DNA of 64,000 nt, from positions 1,302,001 through 1,366,000 of the forward strand of contig NZ_CP007030.1 in assembly GCF_000227665.2 (NCBI RefSeq). Reading direction: 5' to 3'. The notes below the pieces were generated by a model. It was given only the letters and a program-made list of their open reading frames with translations, did not search any database and was not told the origin of the DNA. This DNA is from Thiomicrospira aerophila AL3 (lineage in GTDB: Bacteria; Pseudomonadota; Gammaproteobacteria; Thiomicrospirales; Thiomicrospiraceae). A program made the translations under genes and the position numbers. Positions 52,872 to 62,229 of the stretch are shown here, piece after piece (the stretch's first letter is position 1; every line of letters starts with the position of its first letter).

Positions 52872-54395
52872 ATGGAACAGGCGTCATGGGTGCAATTACA
52901 AAATGGTTCAGACATTCGAGGCGTGGCGCTCCTCGGCATCGCCGATCAACCGGTTAATTTAACCGCCTCCCATGCCAACTCGATTGGCCAAGCCTTTGCG
53001 CAGTGGCTATCGGCCAAACTCAACAAGCCTGCTGCTGAACTCAAGGTCGCCATTGGCCGTGATAGTCGTTTATCGGGACCGGATTTAGCACAGGGCTTAG
53101 CCGAGGGATTAATGGCTACGGGCGTTGCGGTAACCGACTTTGGCTTGGCTTCAACCCCCGCGATGTTTATGGCCACGGTTAAACCTGCACTCGATCAGGA
53201 CGTGTTTGATGGCTCAGTGATGATCACCGCGAGCCACCTGCCCTTTAATCGCAATGGCTTTAAATTCTTTACCGACGCAGGGGGCTTAGACAAGCCAGAT
53301 ATTCATCAACTACTTAGGCTCGCGGCGCAATCGCCCCACCAGGCCTGCGAACAGCCAGTCAACACCCTCGATTACATGTCTATCTATGCCGCCGATTTAG
53401 TGAACAAGGTGCGCCAAGCCATTAACCACCCTAGTGACTATCATCAGCCACTCAAAGGCCTAAAGATTATTGTTGATGCCGGCAATGGTGCCGGCGGCTT
53501 TTTTGTCGATAAGGTTTTGCAGCCGCTTGGCGCAGATACCCAAGGCAGCCAATTTTTAGCGCCTGATGGTCATTTTCCCAATCATGTGCCCAACCCCGAA
53601 GATGCTCAAGCGATGCAATCAATTTGTGCTGCCGTAGTGCATCACCAGGCTGACCTAGGCCTGATTTTTGATACTGATGTAGATCGCAGTGCTGCCGTCG
53701 ATGAACACGGACAGGCCATTAACCGCAATCGTTTAATTGCGCTGATGGCCGCCATCCTACTTAAAGACGCACCGGGTGCAACGATTGTTACCGATTCTGT
53801 CACCTCTGACGGCTTAACTGATTTTATTGAACACCAGCTGCAAGGCAAGCATCATCGCTTTAAACGTGGCTATAAAAACGTCATCAACGAAGCGATCCGG
53901 TTAAATAACCAAGGTGTATTAACGCCCTTAGCCATAGAAACCTCCGGTCATGCCGCGCTAAAAGACAACTACTTTTTAGATGACGGCGCCTACTTGGTCA
54001 CGCTTTTACTTATTGAGCTGGCCAAAGCAAAACTACTAAATCTGTCGTTAACCAGCCTGATTGCCACTCTGCAAGAACCGGTTGAAGAACAAGAACGCCG
54101 CTTTCATATTTTGCAGCCCGACTTCCAACACTATGGCCAACAGGTGCTGGATGCCTTGACTCACTATGTGGCAAAACAACCTGGCTGGCGGCAAGTACCC
54201 AATAATTACGAAGGTATTCGCGTAGCCTGCCAAGCCGACGATGAACAAGGCTGGTTTTTGCTCAGGCTATCGCTGCATGATCCCGTGTTAGCACTGAATG
54301 TTGAATCCAATATCGCCGGCGGTGTGGATAACATCCTGGCGCGGTTGATGACATTTATGGCGGAGTTTAAGCAGGATTTGACGCTTGCGTCATAG
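52872..54395 (+). CDS. Phosphomannomutase/phosphoglucomutase-family protein
   Basis: An alpha-D-phosphohexomutase of 507 residues, which interconverts sugar 1- and 6-phosphates. Catalytic serine loop: VMITASHLPFNRNGFKFF near residue 120, where the usual form is TASHNP. The metal loop is IFDTDVDRSAAVD near 270. Sugar-binding IETSGHAALKDNYFLDDG lies near 357, and a four-domain layout ends with a C-terminal domain (YEGIRVACQADDEQGWFLLR). It is likely cytosolic. Whether it acts on mannose, glucose or glucosamine cannot be told. CAGGCCTG copy at 53340. Confidence 0.88.
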   Translation: MEQASWVQLQNGSDIRGVALLGIADQPVNLTASHANSIGQAFAQWLSAKLNKPAAELKVAIGRDSRLSGPDLAQGLAEGLMATGVAVTDFGLASTPAMFMATVKPALDQDVFDGSVMITASHLPFNRNGFKFFTDAGGLDKPDIHQLLRLAAQSPHQACEQPVNTLDYMSIYAADLVNKVRQAINHPSDYHQPLKGLKIIVDAGNGAGGFFVDKVLQPLGADTQGSQFLAPDGHFPNHVPNPEDAQAMQSICAAVVHHQADLGLIFDTDVDRSAAVDEHGQAINRNRLIALMAAILLKDAPGATIVTDSVTSDGLTDFIEHQLQGKHHRFKRGYKNVINEAIRLNNQGVLTPLAIETSGHAALKDNYFLDDGAYLVTLLLIELAKAKLLNLSLTSLIATLQEPVEEQERRFHILQPDFQHYGQQVLDALTHYVAKQPGWRQVPNNYEGIRVACQADDEQGWFLLRLSLHDPVLALNVESNIAGGVDNILARLMTFMAEFKQDLTLAS

Positions 54396-54396
54396 A

Positions 54397-54615
54397 TTAT
54401 CGCGAGCAGAAGTCTGCAGCACCCATAAGCGGAAGCAATCGCTGTAACACAGAATTTAAAACCCCCGCTTCAGCTTTCGTAATAAACGTTACTTTTCGTT
54501 CTTTCCAAGACAGCGTCTGCACTAGGCTCGCGGCGACAACTGAACGCATTAAACCAGACACCCTTAACCCAAGACCATTACCCCACTTTTGTTTGGTATC
54601 TATTGCAACACTCAT
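54397..54615 (-). CDS. MazE-like AbrB-fold antitoxin, possibly degraded
   Basis: A 72-residue frame whose first 35 residues (MSVAIDTKQKWGNGLGLRVS) match the SpoVT/AbrB DNA-binding domain of MazE-type antitoxins (KWGNxLGxR). The remainder does not look like the usual acidic MazF-binding tail, so the gene may have shifted frame. No MazF-type toxin is next to it. It converges on the phosphohexomutase gene, with one base between the stops. Confidence 0.55.
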   Translation of the reverse strand: MSVAIDTKQKWGNGLGLRVSGLMRSVVAASLVQTLSWKERKVTFITKAEAGVLNSVLQRLLPLMGAADFCSR

Positions 54616-54641
54616 GGCGAATCCCCTCGATAATAAATTTG

Positions 54642-54658
54642 TATATACACTGTATATA
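54642..54658. promoter_or_regulatory. Palindromic operator-like site ahead of the MazE-like gene
   Basis: TATATAC at 54642-54648 and GTATATA at 54652-54658 form a perfect 7-base inverted repeat with a 3-base centre, 27 bases before the ATG of the MazE-like gene. AbrB-fold antitoxins often bind such palindromes in their own promoter. Confidence 0.5.
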
Positions 54659-54716
54659 TTTGCACTACAAAAACAAGTGACTCTAGCAACTCCATCGTTT
54701 TTCTAGTTTATCCGCC

Positions 54717-54815
54717 TATTACACCCACACGCATCTGCAGCAAATCCTCACCGTCATTAACTGGCAAAAAGAAGGCTTATCGTTAGATGATATCTTGCTG
54801 ACCAACAACGCCTAA
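54717..54815 (+). pseudogene. Remnant of a MerR-type regulator
   Basis: A 32-residue open frame ends at the TAA at 54813-54815. It reads YYTHTHLQQILTVINWQKEG then LSLDDILLTNN, which resembles the end of the DNA-binding domain of MerR-family regulators (RYYTxExLxxLxxIxxWQxEGLSLxEI). No start codon or helix-turn-helix is present upstream, and a stop codon lies in frame near 54695. It is most likely a decayed fragment. Confidence 0.5.
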
Positions 54816-54970
54816 GCCGGCATCTGCAAGCCAACCTAGGCGGATTTTGAAGGTGAGATTATTGCTAGGATTTGAGGACTCAGCTCATCACTTGCAACCA
54901 TTCACCCTAAAATTCTTACCATCAATGAAAAAGTGGTACACTATTAAGTACGTAACCAAGGTAGATAATC

Positions 54971-55231
54971 ATGACCACCATAACAGCGACAGAAGCCAGA
55001 AAATCGTTTTTTGAAATCATTAAACAAGCCAATCAGCAGCACGAGATTATTCAGGTTCAACATAAATCGGGCAATGCCATCATCATGTCGGCTGATGATT
55101 ATGAAAGCCTGCAAGAAACCTTGCACCTGTTATCGCAACCCGGCTTTAAGCAAGCCTTTAGCCAATCTGTTCTTGAAGCAGATGCGGGTGAGGTCGCAAG
55201 TTTTGAAGAGGTATTTGGAGAGCCTTTGTGA
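54971..55231 (+). CDS. YefM/Phd-family antitoxin
   Basis: An 86-residue antitoxin. The N-terminal DNA-binding domain reads TITATEARKSFFEIIKQANQ (residues 3-22), followed by SGNAIIMSADDYESLQETL near 34-52, characteristic of the Phd/YefM fold. The acidic C-terminus would wrap the toxin. It overlaps the toxin gene by 4 bases. A near-palindrome (TGGTAC ... GTAACCA, 54934-54957) lies just upstream and could be the operator. Confidence 0.92.
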   Translation: MTTITATEARKSFFEIIKQANQQHEIIQVQHKSGNAIIMSADDYESLQETLHLLSQPGFKQAFSQSVLEADAGEVASFEEVFGEPL

Positions 55232-55491
55232 GTTGTCAGCGTTATCAAATCGAATTCACTAAACAGGCACAAAAAGACATCTCCAAACTCACCCCAAAGC
55301 TGAAAGCCAAGCTCAAAGATATTCTGCGCAACAAAATCTCAATCTCGCCAGAAACCGGCAAACCGCTGATTGGCGACTTAAAAAGCTATTATTACGTCCG
55401 ACTTAGCTTTCAAGATCGGATTATCTATCGAATAGAAGATGGTCGCTGCATCGTCTTAATCATTCGTGCTAAAACTCATTACGGTGAATAA
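55228..55491 (+). CDS. RelE/YoeB-family mRNA interferase toxin
   Basis: An 87-residue toxin of the RelE/ParE superfamily, starting with GTG at 55228 inside the antitoxin stop. Key text: YQIEFTKQAQKDISKLTPKL (residues 6-25), then GKPLIGDLKSYYYVRLSFQDR and IIYRIEDGRCIVLIIRAKTHYGE. The GDLKSYYYVRLSFQDRIIYR core with basic and Tyr residues matches RelE/YoeB-like RNases that cleave mRNA on the ribosome. Together with the YefM-like gene it looks intact. Confidence 0.9.
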   Translation: MSCQRYQIEFTKQAQKDISKLTPKLKAKLKDILRNKISISPETGKPLIGDLKSYYYVRLSFQDRIIYRIEDGRCIVLIIRAKTHYGE

Positions 55492-55568
55492 ATGCACTAT
55501 TTTTTATCATCGCTAAAGTTCCGTATTTTAAAGAGCACTGAGGTTAGCGAATAGTCGTCTAAAAGATC

Positions 55569-55850
55569 TTAATGTGTATATTGCAGCTGAATTTTAAAGC
55601 CGCAGGCATGCGCATATTTTTGCAAGGTTTTCCAACCGGGATTACCGGAACCAGACTCTAGGCGAATTATGCTGCGTGTAGTTGTACCCATTTTTTCAGC
55701 AAGCAGATCCTGCGTTAAACCTGCTTTTTGGCGCATAGTTAATAAGGTCGCAATAAACTGAAATTCATCCTCTAGCGCATCATATTCTTTTTTAAAATGA
55801 GGATTTTTAAACGCTTCCTTTTTTAACTCGTCCAGTGACATCATTTTCAT
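55569..55850 (-). CDS. HigA-like XRE-family antitoxin, orphan
   Basis: A 93-residue helix-turn-helix protein. The HTH is MRQKAGLTQDLLAEKMGTTT with RSIIRLESGSGNPGWKTLQKYAHACG, matching HigA/XRE antitoxins. HigB-type toxin would lie upstream at about 55860-56000, but that stretch is short, has no recognisable toxin, and merges into the decayed end of the CRISPR array. It may be an orphan regulator, or its toxin gene was lost. Confidence 0.8.
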   Translation of the reverse strand: MKMMSLDELKKEAFKNPHFKKEYDALEDEFQFIATLLTMRQKAGLTQDLLAEKMGTTTRSIIRLESGSGNPGWKTLQKYAHACGFKIQLQYTH

Positions 55851-55952
55851 ACTTAATTTCCTTTTAAGAGCACTATACGTTATTCAAAACCATCTTGCGT
55901 ATCTAAGATTTTAACAAGACGATAAATCTTAAATATATTTTGGAATATCCGA

Positions 55953-56040
55953 TACTCGAGTAGCCTGTGCGGCAGTGAACCCAGCACGGGTGAAACAAAA
56001 GTTGTAGCTGATCTTCTAAGCTGCCTGTGCGGCAGCGAAC
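55953..56040 (-). repeat. Two degenerate leader-distal repeats
   Basis: The last two repeats have diverged. The one at 55953-55980 differs from consensus at several positions in its 3' part (transcribed strand) and has a C-to-T change in GGCAGTGAAC. The one at 56013-56040 has two changes (CTTCTAAG for TTTCTGAG on the plus strand). Decay of the oldest repeats is usual for CRISPR arrays and confirms the orientation. Confidence 0.9.
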
Positions 56041-56941
56041 CAGCGGGCGCTCATACCCATGGCTTAAGCATTTTTCTGAGCTGCCTGTGCGGCAGCGAAC
56101 TAGGTGATATCAATGAGGCTGTTCACAGAGATTTTCTGAGCTGCCTGTGCGGCAGCGAACGAAAGCCACCTACCATAACTGAGCCTGCTGATTTTCTGAG
56201 CTGCCTGTGCGGCAGCGAACAAATTCGCTATCTCTTGCAGCCGTCCACACAATTTCTGAGCTGCCTGTGCGGCAGCGAACATTAAACCCCCGTTATGTTG
56301 CGCGCGTCCTCTTTTCTGAGCTGCCTGTGCGGCAGCGAACTTTCATTTTGGCGACGTTAGCGGCCGCCTCCTTTTCTGAGCTGCCTGTGCGGCAGCGAAC
56401 GCTAGATGATACGCAGTTTAGGTTTTTTATCATTTCTGAGCTGCCTGTGCGGCAGCGAACAAGACTTTTCAGCCAAGGGAGAAGACGTTTTTTTTCTGAG
56501 CTGCCTGTGCGGCAGCGAACTGAGCTTCATCAGATGGATAGCGTTTTTCTGTTTTCTGAGCTGCCTGTGCGGCAGCGAACTCGGTCAGGTAAGTTAGCCC
56601 GTGCCCGAACGTTTTCTGAGCTGCCTGTGCGGCAGCGAACCTGGGGGCGGTTGCCTTGCCTCACGTTGACCATTTCTGAGCTGCCTGTGCGGCAGCGAAC
56701 ATGTGGTGGAAATCGGTTTGAACGGCTTTCAATTTCTGAGCTGCCTGTGCGGCAGCGAACAGTGCGTCGGCAGAGCCGGGCCGCATTTTGTTTTTCTGAG
56801 CTGCCTGTGCGGCAGCGAACTTATGAAAGTCACGGTGCAAACCTTGATAGATTTTTCTGAGCTGCCTGTGCGGCAGCGAACTGTAGCACTTAGCCCAATG
56901 ACGCGCAGGTTAGTTTCTGAGCTGCCTGTGCGGCAGCGAAC

Positions 56942-57061
56942 CTTTTCATCAATCCCTTGGCCGTTTTCGTGCTTTTCTGAGCTGCCTGTGCGGCAGCGAA
57001 CCTTTTCATCAATCCCTTGGCCGTTTTCGTGCTTTTCTGAGCTGCCTGTGCGGCAGCGAAC
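56942..57061 (-). repeat. Tandem duplicate of one spacer-repeat unit
   Basis: Two consecutive 60-base units, each a spacer reading CTTTTCATCAATCCC to CCGTTTTCGTGC on the plus strand followed by a repeat, are identical. It most likely arose by recombination or slippage between repeats rather than by acquiring the same spacer twice. Confidence 0.95.
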
Positions 57062-60000
57062 AATCAGGCGATGGGTTAAACCGTGTGCTAAAATTTCTGA
57101 GCTGCCTGTGCGGCAGCGAACGATCAACATAGGCGCTCGTATTGTTTTCCACTTTTCTGAGCTGCCTGTGCGGCAGCGAACTCTCGGCGATCTCTCAAAC
57201 CACGGCCTAGCATTTTCTGAGCTGCCTGTGCGGCAGCGAACAACTAATCACTGGGTAAATTAGCTGGTCGGTTTTTCTGAGCTGCCTGTGCGGCAGCGAA
57301 CTTGACTGGTTACAGTTATTGACACGAGTCCAATTTCTGAGCTGCCTGTGCGGCAGCGAACGTATTGTAGGATTAAAACGCTATCCGCGTGTATTTCTGA
57401 GCTGCCTGTGCGGCAGCGAACTTTCACAGCAGATATATTTGACAGAGTAGAGTTTTCTGAGCTGCCTGTGCGGCAGCGAACCCGTCCTCCCACTCAAAAA
57501 ACCCGCCCTTGCTTTTCTGAGCTGCCTGTGCGGCAGCGAACAGCAAGGCCGAGAAAAAAGCGGGTGAGTATCATTTCTGAGCTGCCTGTGCGGCAGCGAA
57601 CTCCGGCCGAGCCAAAACGCCCAGGCCAGCGATTTTCTGAGCTGCCTGTGCGGCAGCGAACATTGCGTGGCGTTGCAGTTGCTCATGCTGTTATTTCTGA
57701 GCTGCCTGTGCGGCAGCGAACCCCGAACGGGTTTTCAAAATCGCTGGAAAAATTTTCTGAGCTGCCTGTGCGGCAGCGAACGGGGCAAAATATCGCGCTC
57801 AGTATCTTCAACTTTTCTGAGCTGCCTGTGCGGCAGCGAACGTATCATGCCGATTCCAAACGTATTGCCGTATTTTCTGAGCTGCCTGTGCGGCAGCGAA
57901 CTTATCTAGTAAAGCTAAACTGTATAACTCTGCTTTCTGAGCTGCCTGTGCGGCAGCGAACACGTAACGCTGTAAACAACACGCCTGAATACATTTTCTG
58001 AGCTGCCTGTGCGGCAGCGAACTAGCCAATGGATCAGGTGCGGTTAAAGTTGATTTTCTGAGCTGCCTGTGCGGCAGCGAACTCTACGACTTTTTCGCCT
58101 TTGGAATAATCCGTTTTCTGAGCTGCCTGTGCGGCAGCGAACTTATCCAGCCGCTTAAAATGCTCAATTAACCATTTCTGAGCTGCCTGTGCGGCAGCGA
58201 ACAGTGAAAGACCAAGATAAGCACCTGTTTATCAATTTCTGAGCTGCCTGTGCGGCAGCGAACATCTAAAATGAGTTTTTGTGCCTGGGCGACTTTTTCT
58301 GAGCTGCCTGTGCGGCAGCGAACGCTTATGGATTCCTCAAGGTTTTCGACCTTTTTTTCTGAGCTGCCTGTGCGGCAGCGAACGGCGCGTTATCGTTTGC
58401 CGCCCGGCTGCCCTTTTTCTGAGCTGCCTGTGCGGCAGCGAACGATATACTTGCCCAAACGCTCGGCATCAATACTTTCTGAGCTGCCTGTGCGGCAGCG
58501 AACGCGTTTTTGAACATTCGCCCTGATTTCTTATTTTTCTGAGCTGCCTGTGCGGCAGCGAACCGCCAGCGCCCACATTAACCACGCCAGTGGCATTTCT
58601 GAGCTGCCTGTGCGGCAGCGAACGCGCAAATCGCTCAAAAATGGATTGACGCACATTTCTGAGCTGCCTGTGCGGCAGCGAACGGCCAATCAGTCAGCGG
58701 ATCGGCTCAAATGATTTTCTGAGCTGCCTGTGCGGCAGCGAACATCAAACCGATCTATTAACCCAAATCCGTGACTTTCTGAGCTGCCTGTGCGGCAGCG
58801 AACAAAACCACCGACGCAAGCGGGAATTTGCGCCATTTCTGAGCTGCCTGTGCGGCAGCGAACTATCCGGTATCGCGTCCGAGGTTTTGATGGTGTTTCT
58901 GAGCTGCCTGTGCGGCAGCGAACCTCAAGGGTTTTATTTCAGCGGATTATGACGATTTCTGAGCTGCCTGTGCGGCAGCGAACTAAATGCACAGTACCAA
59001 GACCCAAGTTTTTTATTTCTGAGCTGCCTGTGCGGCAGCGAACCTTAGTTTCAAGTTTTACGATCTCAATTTTCATTTCTGAGCTGCCTGTGCGGCAGCG
59101 AACAGATTGCCCTAACCGCTTTAACCTGATCAGCATTTCTGAGCTGCCTGTGCGGCAGCGAACGAATTGGGCGAACTGGACGGCACATTCCGCAATTTCT
59201 GAGCTGCCTGTGCGGCAGCGAACATTGCCTCAAACATTTTGAGCGGCTTCAACATTTTCTGAGCTGCCTGTGCGGCAGCGAACTAACGCTCAGGCGATGG
59301 TGACGCAAGGGGTTCAGTTTCTGAGCTGCCTGTGCGGCAGCGAACGGGAATTGTACGTTGATGCACGTTTGCAAGATTTTCTGAGCTGCCTGTGCGGCAG
59401 CGAACCCTGACCACGGGGAGTACGTTGATAAACTATGTTTCTGAGCTGCCTGTGCGGCAGCGAACAGGCAGCTAGCCCATTATCAAAGCAGTGGCACTTT
59501 CTGAGCTGCCTGTGCGGCAGCGAACCGCAGGACTTGAAGATGGTGAACCAACCACTTTTTCTGAGCTGCCTGTGCGGCAGCGAACAATATGCCATACGCT
59601 AGGCGTATCGAGTACGATTTCTGAGCTGCCTGTGCGGCAGCGAACAGCTTTGGCTTTGAGCAAGGCGAAGCCGCGCATTTCTGAGCTGCCTGTGCGGCAG
59701 CGAACTAACGCGCTTAACTCTGCCAGCGTGTACTCTTTTTCTGAGCTGCCTGTGCGGCAGCGAACATTAAGGCGACGCAGGGCTTATTATTTTAGTTTTT
59801 CTGAGCTGCCTGTGCGGCAGCGAACAGTTGATCGGATTGCCGATGGTCGAATTTGATTTTCTGAGCTGCCTGTGCGGCAGCGAACAGTGCCGGCTTTCGC
59901 TAATAAGCTAATGCTTTGTTTCTGAGCTGCCTGTGCGGCAGCGAACGCGTGTCTGTACCCGCATTAATTGCTCGTAAATTTCTGAGCTGCCTGTGCGGCA

Positions 60001-60486
60001 GCGAACATTCGCTTTATGACCTAAAATGGAAATCCGATTTTCTGAGCTGCCTGTGCGGCAGCGAACGTTAACTGACTATACGATTATAGGCTCTTGGATT
60101 TCTGAGCTGCCTGTGCGGCAGCGAACGCATATTATCATTCGCTGGCGGTTTTTCCGCTTTTCTGAGCTGCCTGTGCGGCAGCGAACAACCGTTGCTTATC
60201 TCACGTTGATCAAGATAATTTCTGAGCTGCCTGTGCGGCAGCGAACATACAGTTCGGCCACCTCTGCCCAAATCTGCTTTTCTGAGCTGCCTGTGCGGCA
60301 GCGAACTTTTGATTTTCCATTGTTTCGGTTTCCTTACTTTTCTGAGCTGCCTGTGCGGCAGCGAACTTTACTCACTATAAACACGGCACGCCCTCGGCTT
60401 TCTGAGCTGCCTGTGCGGCAGCGAACAGTACGGTGAGCGCTCAATCTTTGCGCGCAATTTTCTGAGCTGCCTGTGCGGCAGCGAAC

Positions 60487-60621
60487 TAGAAACTTTCCAA
60501 TTAGGAAAGTTTGTTTTCAATAACTTACGCTACTTTTAGCTTTTTTACGCAAAAAAACTTTTGCATCGTAAGTATATGTTTTTCCAAGCTTTTAAAGAAC
60601 GCTTAAAAATTTGGGTTAAAT
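60487..60621 (-). promoter_or_regulatory. CRISPR leader
   Basis: An AT-rich 135-base stretch between csy4 and the first repeat. Immediately next to the array is a perfect inverted repeat, AAACTTTCC at 60490-60498 and GGAAAGTTT at 60504-60512. Further up, a second one has arms ACTTACG at 60523-60529 and CGTAAGT at 60567-60573. No clear IHF consensus is visible, though I-F leaders often carry one. It should hold the promoter for the array and the site used during spacer insertion. Confidence 0.75.
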
Positions 60622-61188
60622 CTAAAAATCCGGCACCGGATTATTTAAGCCGTAGGCATTGAATATTACTTCTTGCTGCTGGCTTGAGTCTATAGATTGT
60701 TTTTGAATCCTCAAGCGATAGTCCTGTTTTGAACTAAGGCTTTTCAGGTTAATAAAGGGCAAGGGTTGCGCTGGTTTGGCATTGAGTAGCCCAAATGCTT
60801 CATCCACCGACAAGCCGTGACGTTTCGCCAAACGCGTTGCATGGCTTTGGCTATTTTGCTTAGGTTGGTATCTTTTGAAGATTATCACGCCATTAACATT
60901 TTCGGGAACCTGCCGAATTTGGGTAATGTGTAGATAGTCATCATAATTATGAAATTTTTTCTTCAAATCCAGCTTTTGCAATACAGCCTCACCTTCAGAA
61001 AAAACACGCATTTTTTTGCCTAAAAACCTTTGTGTATACTCTGGAAAGGAAATACGTAACCATTCTGTCGCTGGCTGAGTTTTCGTTTCAACCATGAGTA
61101 GGTGCAAGGGTTGATAAAGCTTTTGCCATAAAAAGTTAATAGACACCTCCGGTGATGGCAGGAGGGTAATTTCTTGATAGTATTTCAT
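60622..61188 (-). CDS. cas6f: CRISPR-associated endoribonuclease Cas6f (Csy4)
   Basis: Csy4 cuts the repeat hairpin to make crRNAs and stays bound to its 3' end. It has 188 residues, as in P. aeruginosa. His29 in YQPLHLLMVETK sits at the position of the catalytic His29 of the P. aeruginosa protein. An arginine-rich stretch (FKRYQPKQNSQSHATRLAKR, near 101-120) would bind the RNA hairpin. It is the last cas gene, separated from the array by the leader, and starts 2 bases after csy3. Confidence 0.95.
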   Translation of the reverse strand: MKYYQEITLLPSPEVSINFLWQKLYQPLHLLMVETKTQPATEWLRISFPEYTQRFLGKKMRVFSEGEAVLQKLDLKKKFHNYDDYLHITQIRQVPENVNGVIIFKRYQPKQNSQSHATRLAKRHGLSVDEAFGLLNAKPAQPLPFINLKSLSSKQDYRLRIQKQSIDSSQQQEVIFNAYGLNNPVPDF

Positions 61189-61190
61189 CG

Positions 61191-62219
61191 TTACTCCTTC
61201 CCACTTTCGCCAAAGACTCCCCCACGCACCAGTACCGCCATAACATAATGCTGATCTTCTTCGCGGTCTAATTCTTCACCATTGGCAAAACGATCAAACA
61301 GTGTGTAAAAATCGGCTTTAGCCTTGGGGGTGCGATAGGCTTTTCCTAAATTAGTTACAGCGCCATATGGCTCAATCGCAATTGCGCCGGTATTCACTTC
61401 TTCAAAACCTGGATACCAAGTATCTATCGCACGAATTGCGTTGCCAATCTTTTGCGAATGCATTGCGGCTTGACCATTTACTGCATAAAGAATTTTGCTT
61501 TTTTGACCTTTTGCATTACTTTTATCCAATACAAGCTCTTCACTTGGATAAACATCTTGCGCCTGTCCAACTTGAGCAAATGCATTGATTTGCAATAATA
61601 TAAAATCCGTTTGTCCACTCAAAGCTTGTGCAATTTTATCCGCAAGTTCTGCGACTTGCGGATCACCGTGATCAAAGTCACGCGTACTTAGATTTAAGGC
61701 ATTGAATGTCCAGCTTTCATTTGAGTCTTTGTTAAGCAGTTTCACCTGTACCTCTATTTGCTCAGCACCCACACGGTTACGCCATAAGAAACGTCCATTC
61801 GCTAAGTTGGTCGCATAGCGTTTCGCTAACTCAGTAAAAGCAAAGGTTTCAATATAGTTTTTGGCGGCCTGTTGATAGCTACTAAGAAATTCCTCACTAT
61901 TGCAGGCTGAGGGCTGTTCAACGCCACTTAGCACTTTTAATGTAAAGCTTAAGCCGAGCGTATCTTGATCTGGCGCTAGCGCACAACTGTCTACACGTTG
62001 TAGGTTTGCTTTTTCTACTTCGGCATCCAATTTTGCAGGATCTGATTGTAAAGCCTTTTTTAAGCGATTCGAAATCGTGCCACGTACTGATTTCTCTTGT
62101 AATGCGAGTGGTGTTTTTTCAACATCTTTGTTATCCCAATTTGTACCGTACATAAAAGCATCGGATGGTACCAATTTCTTTTCGAATGCAAGAACAGATG
62201 CGGTTAGTTTTTTAGACAT
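61191..62219 (-). CDS. cas7f: CRISPR-associated protein Cas7f (Csy3)
   Basis: Csy3 polymerises along the crRNA to form the backbone of the I-F surveillance complex. Starting at the ATG at 62219 it has 342 residues and the usual N-terminus KKLTASVLAFEKKLVPSDA; an earlier start would add 40 residues that overlap csy2. AGGAG lies 7 bases upstream. LANGRFLWRNRVGAEQIEVQ near 140 and GQAAMHSQKIGNAIRAIDTW near 245 are family text. It lies between csy2 and csy4. Confidence 0.96.
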   Translation of the reverse strand: MSKKLTASVLAFEKKLVPSDAFMYGTNWDNKDVEKTPLALQEKSVRGTISNRLKKALQSDPAKLDAEVEKANLQRVDSCALAPDQDTLGLSFTLKVLSGVEQPSACNSEEFLSSYQQAAKNYIETFAFTELAKRYATNLANGRFLWRNRVGAEQIEVQVKLLNKDSNESWTFNALNLSTRDFDHGDPQVAELADKIAQALSGQTDFILLQINAFAQVGQAQDVYPSEELVLDKSNAKGQKSKILYAVNGQAAMHSQKIGNAIRAIDTWYPGFEEVNTGAIAIEPYGAVTNLGKAYRTPKAKADFYTLFDRFANGEELDREEDQHYVMAVLVRGGVFGESGKE

Positions 62220-62229
62220 GAGTATTCTC

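Larger units (their letters stand above)
55953..60486 (-). CRISPR. Type I-F CRISPR array, 76 repeats, 75 spacers
   Basis: A very regular array with 28-base repeats. On the transcribed (minus) strand the repeat starts GTTCG, contains the stem-loop CTGCCGCACAGGCAG, and ends CTCAGAAA, the usual type I-F form cut by Csy4. I count 76 repeats including two decayed ones at the left end. Of 75 spacers, 70 are 32 bases, four are 33 and one (59284-59317) is 34. Orientation follows from the leader and cas genes at the right: newest spacers near 60.4 kb, oldest near 56 kb. One spacer occurs twice in tandem. No match of a spacer to other parts of the window was noticed. Confidence 0.98.

Noticed and set aside
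59346-59437. Two neighbouring spacers share the 10-mer GTACGTTGAT
   Set aside because: The flanking bases differ, so they are not overlapping protospacers. One 10-base match among 75 spacers can occur by chance.
55980-60486. Long open frames on both strands across the array, up to 217 residues, with a 20-residue repeat
   Set aside because: The repeat-spacer unit is 60 bases, a multiple of three, so frames stay open by chance. They have no start signal and are explained by the CRISPR array.
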